Source of the DNA: JAVBQJ01 sp031549115
GTDB lineage: Bacteria; Verrucomicrobiota; Lentisphaeria; Victivallales; Victivallaceae
Direction: 5' to 3'
NCBI GenBank assembly: GCA_031549115.1
Contig: JAVBQJ010000078.1
Coordinates: 18,155-82,154, forward strand
Length of the DNA stretch: 64,000 bases
Shown here: positions 37,592-45,503 of the stretch, in pieces
How the letters are laid out: each line of letters starts with the position of its first letter
Position numbering within the stretch: position 1 is the stretch's first letter
The notes under the pieces: generated by a model
Seen by the model: only the letters and a program-made list of their open reading frames with translations
Told to the model about the DNA's origin: nothing
Databases searched by the model: none
Translations under genes and position numbers: made by a program

Positions 37592-40500
37592 ATGTTTTCC
37601 AAAATATTCATTGAGCGTCCGCGGCTGGCGATGGTCATCAGCCTGGTCATGGTGATCGCCGGGGTCATCAGCATTACCCACCTGCCGATCGCGGAATATC
37701 CGGAGATCGCCCCGCCGACCCTCCATGTCTCGGCGGCCTACGCCGGGGCCAGCGCCGAAGTAGTCGAACAGACGGTCGCCATGCCGATCGAAGACGAGAT
37801 CAACGGGGTGGAAGACCTGCTGTACTTTTCGTCGACCTCCGACAATTCCGGCAACTATTCTTGCTCGGTTACGTTCAAAAGCGGCACCGATACCGACATC
37901 GCCATGGTGAATTTGCAGAATGCGGTGAAAAGGGCGGAACCGACCCTGCCGTCCGAGGTCACCCAGACCGGCATCACGGTTTCCAAGCGCGGCGGCGACA
38001 TTCTCGCCATGTTCGCTTTTATGACCGACGGCAGCAACATGAACCAGATGGAACTGAACAATTACGTTGAAACCAACATCAAAGACGCCGTGGCACGGAT
38101 CGAAGGCGTCTCCTCCGCGACGGTGATGTCCTCGCAGGAATATTCCATGCGGATCTGGCTGGATCCGCTGCGGATGTCCGGCCTGGGGATCAGCACCTCC
38201 GATATCTCCGCGGCCGTCGGCGCCCAGAATATCCAGGCCGCGGCCGGCTCGATCGGCACCGAAAACAGCAATGCATTCATCAATTACAAGCTGAACGTCA
38301 AGGGCCGTCTGGTCACGGTCGGGGATTTCGAGAACATCGTCCTGCGCCACGACAGCGACGGCAGCATCGTCCGGCTGCGGGATGTCGCCGCAGTGGAGAT
38401 CGGTTCGAGCTCCTATTCCGGCGCCACCGTGTTCAACGGCAAGCAGGTGGTCGGCATGGGCGTTTACCGCTCGCCGGAGGCCAACGCACTCTCCACGGTC
38501 AACGCGGTGAAGGCCGAGCTCAACAGCTGGGCGGAACGCTTTCCCGGCGGGGTGAGCTACGACGTGGCCTACGACCCGACCCTCTTCATCACGGTCTCCT
38601 TGAAGGAGATCGTCCAGACCCTGGTCGTCGCCCTGCTGCTGGTGGTGCTCATCACCTGGGTCTTCCTGCAGGATTGGCGCGCCACCTTCATTCCCTCCAT
38701 CGCCATTCCGGTGGCCCTGCTGGGGACTTTTCCATTCATGTATATCCTGGGGTACAGCATCAACGTGTTGACCATGTTCGGGTTGATCCTGGTGATCGGC
38801 TCGTTGTGCGACGACGCCATCGTGGTGGTGGAGAACTGCCAGGCGCTCATGGAACGGGAAAAACTTTCGCCGAAAGAAGCCGCCCTGAAATGCATGGGCC
38901 AGATCACCGGCGCCATCATCGCGACCACGCTGGTCACCGTCGCCTGTTATGTCCCTTTGGCATTCTACGGCGGCATGGTGGGGGCCATCTACATACAGTT
39001 CGCCGTGACCATGTGCATCGCGCTGTGCCTTTCCACGGTCGTGGCCATGACCCTCAGCCCGGCGCTGTGCGCGATTCTCCTGCGCAAGCCGGACGGCCGG
39101 AAATCTCTGATCTTCAAACCGTTCAATGTGGTCATGGACGGCAGTCGCAGAGTCTATATCGGAAGCGTCAGATTTCTGGCCCGGCGTGCCGTGTTGACAC
39201 TGATGGTTTTCGGCGGGGCGATGGCCGGGGCGTACTTCCTCTTCGACCGCCTGGACAGTTCGTTCCTGCCGGACGAGGACAAAGGCACGATCATGTGCAA
39301 TATCGAACTGCCGACGGGCGCTTCGTTGAGCCGCACCAATGCCGTGCTCGACGAGTTCGCCCGCAGCATCGACGGACTCGGGGGGGTCCGGTCGGTCATG
39401 ATGGTTTCCGGGATGAGCATGCTCTCCGGTTCCGGCGAAAATACCGCCATGTGCATTTTGTCGCTGGAGCACTGGGACCAGCGCCAATCCCCGGAAACAC
39501 AGTTGCGGGCACTCGTCGCCGAGATCCAGGCCCGGACGCGGAAGATCACCGATGCCAGCATCATCTGCTTCACGCCTCCGGCGATCATGGGACTCGGAGT
39601 GACCGGCGGCGCCACCTTCTACCTCTGCGGAATCGGCGGCGTCGATGCCGCGACCCTCTCCGAGACGGCCAAGGAATTCACGGCGGAGCTCTCCGTCAAG
39701 CCCGAAGCCCTGTACGCCATGACCCCGTACAATGCCGATACGCCGCAATTGTACCTGGACATCGACCGGGAAAAGGCGGAGACCCTGGGCGTCGAGGTCA
39801 ACACGATTTTTTCCACCCTCCAGAGCAAGCTCGCCTCTTTGTATATCAACGACTTCACCATGGCGGGGCGCAACTTCAAGGTGAAGATGCAGTCCCCGTC
39901 GGCCTACCGCAGCACCTTGAACGACATCCATGAAATCCAGGTCCGGAACGACGAAGGCGAAATGGTGCCGTTGAGTTCGCTGGCCACCCTGCGCTTCATC
40001 ACCGGCCCGCAGCAGGTCACCCGCTTCAACAAGATGAAGGGCGCGGAGATGAACGCCCAGGCGGCGCCGGGCGTCAGCTCCCAGAAGCTTTACGACGCCA
40101 TCGAGCATACGAAGCTCCCGGACGATTACCAGGTCGAGTGGACCGGCTTGAGCTATCAGGAAAGGCAGAACGCCGGACAGATCGTCTATCTGATGGCGCT
40201 GGCCCTGCTCTTCGCCTACCTGTTTCTGGTAGGCCAGTATGAAAGTTGGAGCATTCCGGTTTCGGCGATGCTGACCGTGGGGTTCGCGGTGCTGGGCGCC
40301 CTGCTGGGATTGCTGGTCACGGGCGAAACCCTGAGCATATACGCCCAGTTGGGCATGGTGATGCTGATCGGCCTGGCGGCTAAGAATGCCATCCTGATGA
40401 TCGAATTTTCCAAACAGGAACGGGAAGCGGGCAAAAGTATTTTCGACGCGGCGGTCAACGGCGCCAACATGCGTTACCGTGCCGTGCTGATGACCGCTTA

Positions 40501-40693
40501 CAGCTTCCTTTTCGGGGTCTTTCCTCTGGTGATTGCCAGCGGGGCCGGCTCCGGCAGCCGGCAGGCGATCGGCATAACTACCTTCTCCGGTATGTTGCTC
40601 GCCACCCTGGTCGGTATCATTTTCACGCCGGCGCTCTACGCGGCCTGCCAACGCCTCCGGGAATGGGTCAAAGGCAAGCTCCATTGGAGTTGA
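37592..40693 (+). CDS. RND efflux pump, inner-membrane permease, second system
   Basis: 1033 residues from MFSKIFIERPRLAMVIS, with GAGGAG ahead. The AcrB plan holds: transmembrane helices around 340-560 and 860-1020, the relay segment GSLCDDAIVVVENC with the conserved Asp pair (CDD, unlike VDN in the first pump), and the usual FxGFLPDEDKG-like segment (here SSFLPDEDKGTIMC) at the start of the second loop. It uses the proton gradient to export hydrophobic compounds. It is the last gene of the MarR-adaptor-pump operon. Confidence 0.96.
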   Translation: MFSKIFIERPRLAMVISLVMVIAGVISITHLPIAEYPEIAPPTLHVSAAYAGASAEVVEQTVAMPIEDEINGVEDLLYFSSTSDNSGNYSCSVTFKSGTDTDIAMVNLQNAVKRAEPTLPSEVTQTGITVSKRGGDILAMFAFMTDGSNMNQMELNNYVETNIKDAVARIEGVSSATVMSSQEYSMRIWLDPLRMSGLGISTSDISAAVGAQNIQAAAGSIGTENSNAFINYKLNVKGRLVTVGDFENIVLRHDSDGSIVRLRDVAAVEIGSSSYSGATVFNGKQVVGMGVYRSPEANALSTVNAVKAELNSWAERFPGGVSYDVAYDPTLFITVSLKEIVQTLVVALLLVVLITWVFLQDWRATFIPSIAIPVALLGTFPFMYILGYSINVLTMFGLILVIGSLCDDAIVVVENCQALMEREKLSPKEAALKCMGQITGAIIATTLVTVACYVPLAFYGGMVGAIYIQFAVTMCIALCLSTVVAMTLSPALCAILLRKPDGRKSLIFKPFNVVMDGSRRVYIGSVRFLARRAVLTLMVFGGAMAGAYFLFDRLDSSFLPDEDKGTIMCNIELPTGASLSRTNAVLDEFARSIDGLGGVRSVMMVSGMSMLSGSGENTAMCILSLEHWDQRQSPETQLRALVAEIQARTRKITDASIICFTPPAIMGLGVTGGATFYLCGIGGVDAATLSETAKEFTAELSVKPEALYAMTPYNADTPQLYLDIDREKAETLGVEVNTIFSTLQSKLASLYINDFTMAGRNFKVKMQSPSAYRSTLNDIHEIQVRNDEGEMVPLSSLATLRFITGPQQVTRFNKMKGAEMNAQAAPGVSSQKLYDAIEHTKLPDDYQVEWTGLSYQERQNAGQIVYLMALALLFAYLFLVGQYESWSIPVSAMLTVGFAVLGALLGLLVTGETLSIYAQLGMVMLIGLAAKNAILMIEFSKQEREAGKSIFDAAVNGANMRYRAVLMTAYSFLFGVFPLVIASGAGSGSRQAIGITTFSGMLLATLVGIIFTPALYAACQRLREWVKGKLHWS

Positions 40694-41037
40694 CCTTGAA
40701 CTATTACGTTATACAACTATTTCATCTGCTATTGACAGCATTTCGGAATCGTTATGGTCATGATTATCAGCGAGCTGAACCATCAAAAATACAAATGCAA
40801 ATCCATGGTTATTGCGACAATCCACTGTGAAAAATTTTCATAATTTTCTTGAAATAAATAAATTAGACAAATGGGAAAACGAATTCTTTGCCCCCGGCAC
40901 AAAAAATAAAACCATCTGGCTTCGCTTGAAGAAGCTCTTTAATTTTAATAATTATTTGAAGTTTTATCGGATGAGTGATATATTATTCGGAGTTTTAAAT
41001 TCGAATCACTATATTATGTGGCGGTATTCGTGTTGAT
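40694..41037. other. AT-rich intergenic stretch
   Basis: Visibly richer in A and T than the flanking pump operon. A 74-codon frame from a TTG at 40812 and a 29-codon frame from 40754 exist, but neither has a ribosome site or a recognisable family. I see no terminator for the pump. Confidence 0.45.
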
Positions 41038-42633
41038 ATGAAAATTCCGATTTCTACTGTTTGGGCAAGACTTCTTTCCTGTTTGAAAACACCGCGTTTT
41101 TATCGAGAGAATGCCGGGGAAATCGTCCTTGCTTTTTTATTGATTTACAGTTATTTCCTGTTGCATCGAAAATTCGATTTCCTGCCGTTGCTGCTTTTGA
41201 TGGCGGCAGGAATTATTACCCTTTTTTGTGGGCGCAAAACAGAAAAGGCTGCGTTTATCGGACTGCTTGGGATTATGGTTTGTGTCGAGCGGCATTTCAT
41301 TTTGCATTACAACGAATCTTTTCGTGAAATCGGCGCTCAGGCACTGATTACGCTGCATATCACTTCGCCGGAGGAATGCCAGACTTACCTTTCCTTGCTG
41401 AAGTGGGAAGAAATCCTGCAGCCGCTCCTTTTCGCGGGTGGAATTATTGCTGTTTGCGTTTCCCGCGGATGGCATTTGTGGAGCCGGCTCTGGTGCCTGA
41501 TCGCGCTCGGTTGTTTTTTGGGTACGGTTTATTATAATGTTTCTGTCCCGGTTCGCGGGTATTTTCAGGAATGGGGAAAGATGGGGGAATTCATCCTGCA
41601 GCGGGAAGCGTTTCATTTTGACAGCCGCGACATTTCAGGTGAAGAGCGAAGTTTGCGCATTCTGGTAATCGGTGAAAGTCACCGGCAGGATTTTTGCGAC
41701 GACTATATGATTACCCCGAAGTACGCTCCATTGCTCCAACAGGCCCGGGAGAAAGGAACGGCTATTTTCTTTTCCGACATGCTTTCGCTTTATCCGCAAA
41801 CCTGGTTTGCGGTCTTCACCGCCCTGACACGGCGGGATGGAACCAATCAAGTGACCTATTTTCCGGAAAAAGGACTCCCCTCTCTCTTCAAAGAGGCCGG
41901 TTATAACACCTATTGGATTACCTATCAGCCTCAGGGAATCTCCATGACGGGTTACGATTATCTGACCAATGAATGCGATGTGTACTTCAACCACCGTGAT
42001 GAATCCGGTACGCGCATGGATATGGGGATGATACCGATTTTGGAGCGTCTGACCGCCTCCGATGAAAAAAAAATCCTGATTATTATAAAAATGGTCGGAG
42101 TGCATTTCAATTTCCACACCCGCTATCCGGATCAATTCAAAATCCACACGCCGGCTTACGACGAGAAGAATTTCTCCGGTTGTTCCTTTGCCGGGCTGGA
42201 ACTGCTGCGAAATTCCTATAAGAACGGTATGGCTTACAGCGGTACTTTTCTGGACACTGTCGCCGGAATCGTTCGGGACCGGAAGGACTCCGCCATGATG
42301 TGCTTTATTTCCGACCACGGAATCGGTCTCTACGACGACGGCGAACAGCCGTTCTTCGGACGGATCAAAGGCAATTACCATATTCCTTTCTTCTTCTATG
42401 GGAATGACGCCTACTGGCAGAAGCTACCGCCGGAAAAGCGGCAAAATCTTATGCTGCACAAAAATTTTCCGCTGACGAACCGTTATTTGTTCGAGACCTT
42501 TGCCTCGGCATCCGGCGTAACCTATCCGGGCAACCGGCCGGAACTGGATTTGACGGACGGCAGGGTGGAGCCGGCCGGAGAGCGGAAAGTCTGGGTATGG
42601 TCCGAACAGTTAGACTATAATTCGTTACGGTAA
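41038..42633 (+). CDS. Phosphoethanolamine-transferase/sulfatase-like membrane protein
   Basis: 531 residues. Residues about 25-180 contain four to five hydrophobic segments, followed by a periplasmic alkaline-phosphatase-fold domain: ILVIGESHRQDF (metal-binding Glu), a candidate nucleophile Thr in SLYPQTWFAVFTALTRRD, MVGVHFNFHTRYP and ISDHGIGLYDDG (Asp-His metal ligands). EptA/CptA-type enzymes transfer phosphoethanolamine to lipid A or core sugars, which can change charge and resistance to cationic peptides. Codon choice is more AT-rich than the neighbours, hinting at acquisition. The ATG has no strong ribosome site. Confidence 0.82.
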   Translation: MKIPISTVWARLLSCLKTPRFYRENAGEIVLAFLLIYSYFLLHRKFDFLPLLLLMAAGIITLFCGRKTEKAAFIGLLGIMVCVERHFILHYNESFREIGAQALITLHITSPEECQTYLSLLKWEEILQPLLFAGGIIAVCVSRGWHLWSRLWCLIALGCFLGTVYYNVSVPVRGYFQEWGKMGEFILQREAFHFDSRDISGEERSLRILVIGESHRQDFCDDYMITPKYAPLLQQAREKGTAIFFSDMLSLYPQTWFAVFTALTRRDGTNQVTYFPEKGLPSLFKEAGYNTYWITYQPQGISMTGYDYLTNECDVYFNHRDESGTRMDMGMIPILERLTASDEKKILIIIKMVGVHFNFHTRYPDQFKIHTPAYDEKNFSGCSFAGLELLRNSYKNGMAYSGTFLDTVAGIVRDRKDSAMMCFISDHGIGLYDDGEQPFFGRIKGNYHIPFFFYGNDAYWQKLPPEKRQNLMLHKNFPLTNRYLFETFASASGVTYPGNRPELDLTDGRVEPAGERKVWVWSEQLDYNSLR

Positions 42634-42710
42634 AGCAGTACACGGTTTTTGTTTTCCGAAGTCCTGTCCTTGAACCCGGGCTTTTTTTACGCATGCGTTT
42701 GAATCTGGCC

Positions 42711-42733
42711 CCCAAGCCCGCTTGGGTTTATTT
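42711..42733 (+). terminator. Terminator after the transferase gene
   Basis: CCCAAG (42711-42716), loop CCCG, CTTGGG (42721-42726), then TTTATTT. The rest of 42634-43097 is AT-rich and holds the histidine kinase upstream region; no further gene is supported. Confidence 0.65.
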
Positions 42734-43097
42734 CAAGGCTGTTTTTGTGCTTTCACTCATATCAATTCGGCTTCGAACACAGACGAATACTTGTTATTTA
42801 AATTTTCAGCTTAAATTTTTATCGGATTTCCCGGTGCAATGACACCGTATTTTTGAATTTCGACTTGTAATTCCTTTGGATGAGGATTATATTTTATGCT
42901 TATAGACGCGATTTCCAAAGTCGAATCATCGCAAAAATATTTTTTTTACTTTATGCCCGGCCCTGCGTGGTTCGTAAGCGGAGCTGATGCAAAAATCGAA
43001 AAAAGACAAGGAGCGCGCCGCTCAAAGGAGCGGTTTACCAAAGTCATATGGAATAAAAAGCGGATCGAACTTTGCAAAAGGTTAAGAATTAGCGAAC

Positions 43098-44909
43098 ATG
43101 TCAGATTTCAACAAAGATTTATTACCCATATTGACATCGGCGAATACCGGTGTCTGGATATGCGATACGGTAACCGGGAAAGTGGACTTTTCAAACGATT
43201 ACTTCGCACTGCTTGGCCTGAAGCGTCCGGTTTTGGAATTATCTTCTCTGCAGGAGATGCGGTCGCTGTTTCATCCGGATGACGCACGGCTGATTGACGA
43301 AGCCGTTTCGGCAGCATCCGCAGGCAAAAATACGACGATAACCTGCCGTTACCTGAAAAAAGAATGCAATGCCGTAATGCTGGAAAGCTCGTTTATGTCT
43401 TGCGACAGCGGTGTGGCCGTCCTCACGGTGAACAAGGACAGGATGGCGAATCTGCAGAACTGGGAAAAGCGCTACGAGACATTGGTCAATTCCCTGTTTC
43501 CCAACTTTATTTTCGTGTTTGACGAAAATTTCTTTTTCGTGGACATCATCACCCCCAACGGGCTGCGGTTGTTTCACCGAAACGAGGAGTTGATCGGCAC
43601 CGACGGGCGCGATTTATATACGCCCGAAGTAAGTGAACTGTTTCTCGTCAACATCCGCGAATGCCTGAGGACCAACCATTGGCGGGAAATCGAATATCAT
43701 CTCGATCTGCTTGGCATCCGTTATTATTATCAGGCGCGTATCGTCCCGGTTGACGGCGACAAGGCATTCTGCCTGATCCAGGACATCGGGGACCGCGTGC
43801 GGCGTCTTGAGGAGATCCTTACGCAACGCAAACGCGCCGAAGAATCGGACAGGATGAAAAGCGTTTTCCTTGCCGGTATAAGTCATGAAATACGGACGCC
43901 GTTGAATGCCATTATCGGTTTTTCGGAGCTTCTCGCGGAAGAGGAGTCGGCCGAGGAGCGGAACAACTATATGGAGATCATCCGCTGCAACAATGATATG
44001 CTGTTGCAGATTGTCAGCGACATTCTGGATCTGTCGCGCCTTGAGGCGAACATGAGCGAGTTCGTTTTCGAGGAAACGGATATTGTGAATCTGGTGACGG
44101 AGTTGTGCGGACTTTTTACGCCCAATATGAAACCCGGCGTACAGCTGCTGCGCGACCTTCCGGATGGAAGTCTGAAAGTCCCCACGGATGCCAAGCGGTT
44201 GAAACAGGTATTGTCCAATTTTCTGTCCAACGCGGTAAAATACACGGAAAAAGGCAATATCACCCTGAAAGTTGAAAGGGGCGATGATTTTCTGATTTTT
44301 TCCGTCGCCGACACCGGTTGCGGCATTCCGAAAGATAAGCTGGACTCGATTTTCAAGCGGTTTGAAAAACTGGACCACTTCACCCAAGGAACCGGGCTTG
44401 GTCTCTCCATCTGCAAAACCATTGTGGAGCGGCTCGGCGGCGATATCGCGGTGACATCGAAACTTGGCGAGGGCAGCATTTTCTCTTTCACGATTCCCTA
44501 CCGGTATGTTGCACCCAGCAAGGAAAATATCGGCAGCGTACGTGAACTTGCCGCAAATCAACGGAAGCGAATTCTGGTGGTGGAACCGTCCGTAAACGAT
44601 ATGCGGTTTATTTGCGAAATACTGAAAGACAAATACGATGTGGTGGAAATTACCGAAGAGGAGAAAATAATCGGTTCTTTTATTCTTGAACATCCCAACA
44701 TCGTCCTGATCAGCATGGAAATGGTCGGCAAGCAGGATGTGGTCCGGAAAATCCATAATATTTCCACCACCATACCGATTATCGCGATGACCACCAGCGA
44801 TTTCTACCATGATATGCGCTGGTCCATGGAAAACGGCTGTACCGACGTGATATCCAAACCTTTTTCCGCCAGCAAGCTGGAAGAGGTAGTGACGGCGTTT
44901 ATCGTTTAA
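43098..44909 (+). CDS. Hybrid sensor histidine kinase with degenerate receiver
   Basis: 603 residues, no membrane segment. Two PAS-like regions (about 8-115 and 125-235) precede the dimerisation helix with the phosphorylated His 263 in SHEIRTPLN. The ATP-binding domain has NFLSNAVKYTEKG (N box), VADTGCGIPKDKLD (G1) and GTGLGLSI (G2). The C-terminal receiver starts ILVVEPSVND, and where the phosphate-accepting Asp belongs (LMD-type strand end) it reads VLISMEM, so Ser replaces Asp; the Thr and Lys (MTT, ISKPF) remain. It is probably a pseudo-receiver with a regulatory role. No response regulator gene is adjacent. Confidence 0.93.
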   Translation: MSDFNKDLLPILTSANTGVWICDTVTGKVDFSNDYFALLGLKRPVLELSSLQEMRSLFHPDDARLIDEAVSAASAGKNTTITCRYLKKECNAVMLESSFMSCDSGVAVLTVNKDRMANLQNWEKRYETLVNSLFPNFIFVFDENFFFVDIITPNGLRLFHRNEELIGTDGRDLYTPEVSELFLVNIRECLRTNHWREIEYHLDLLGIRYYYQARIVPVDGDKAFCLIQDIGDRVRRLEEILTQRKRAEESDRMKSVFLAGISHEIRTPLNAIIGFSELLAEEESAEERNNYMEIIRCNNDMLLQIVSDILDLSRLEANMSEFVFEETDIVNLVTELCGLFTPNMKPGVQLLRDLPDGSLKVPTDAKRLKQVLSNFLSNAVKYTEKGNITLKVERGDDFLIFSVADTGCGIPKDKLDSIFKRFEKLDHFTQGTGLGLSICKTIVERLGGDIAVTSKLGEGSIFSFTIPYRYVAPSKENIGSVRELAANQRKRILVVEPSVNDMRFICEILKDKYDVVEITEEEKIIGSFILEHPNIVLISMEMVGKQDVVRKIHNISTTIPIIAMTTSDFYHDMRWSMENGCTDVISKPFSASKLEEVVTAFIV

Positions 44910-44940
44910 TCGGTCAATGTGACCGCAGAGCGTGGAAAAT

Positions 44941-45336
44941 TCATTCGGCAACAATGCCGTTTTGCCCTTCCCGGTCGAAATTCAATTTGCAGTAGGGACA
45001 TTCATGAATCGCGGCGGGAAAATCCGGCAGCCGGATGGCAGCGTATACCGACTTCGAATAGCTCGGATCCAATAACAGATACCCCAATTTCCGCCCGCAG
45101 CGCGGACACAGGAGCGTATTGCGGGCGGCAACATAAACCTTCACAAACAGAAAAATCCCATACCACAACAGGGCAGCACCGAGAAGCGAAATTGCTCCAC
45201 CGACCAGCGAGCCCGGCGACGCAGTGACCTGCAACGCAAACGAAGCGGCGCCAGCAATCCCCAGCATCAGCAGCGCTTTTTTCTGGCGGACGCGCCATTG
45301 GGCAATCCGCTCGTTCGCCATATCGCGGAAATTCAT
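44941..45336 (-). CDS. Small membrane protein with a C-terminal zinc ribbon
   Basis: 131 residues from MNFRDMANERIAQWRVRQK; AGGAG lies 8 nt before this ATG, and a frame from 45468 is unlikely. Two hydrophobic segments (about 20-38 and 45-70) are followed by a soluble tail with CPRCGRKLGYLL and HECPYCKLNFD, a four-cysteine zinc ribbon split by about 30 residues. I do not recognise a family. It is transcribed against the histidine kinase and stands alone; membrane anchoring with a cytoplasmic metal site is inferred. Confidence 0.72.
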   Translation of the reverse strand: MNFRDMANERIAQWRVRQKKALLMLGIAGAASFALQVTASPGSLVGGAISLLGAALLWYGIFLFVKVYVAARNTLLCPRCGRKLGYLLLDPSYSKSVYAAIRLPDFPAAIHECPYCKLNFDREGQNGIVAE

Positions 45337-45450
45337 CGGCCGTCTCCTGTTGTTTCGTTCGATTTCCCGCCGTCCGTCAACGATACACGCAAAATGATCG
45401 GCATGCAAATTTGCATTCGCACAAAAAGATATTTTTTCAGGCAAAAAATC

Positions 45451-45487
45451 GGCGCCCCGATCCGGCAATCCGCCGGCTCGGGGCGCC
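45451..45487 (-). terminator. Terminator of the glutamate dehydrogenase gene
   Basis: GGCGCCCCGA (45451-45460) and TCGGGGCGCC (45478-45487) form a perfect 10-bp stem with an inner CCGGC/GCCGG stem. On the minus strand a run of six T follows (45443-45448). Confidence 0.85.
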
Positions 45488-45503
45488 TTGCGATTTCAAC
45501 TCG

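Noticed and set aside
40812..41036. 74-residue frame before the phosphoethanolamine-transferase-like gene
   Set aside because: It starts with TTG, has no ribosome site and resembles nothing known; AT-rich DNA gives such frames easily in some phases.
42896..43282. 128-residue frame overlapping the histidine kinase start
   Set aside because: It overlaps the PAS region of the kinase in another frame and has no family pattern.
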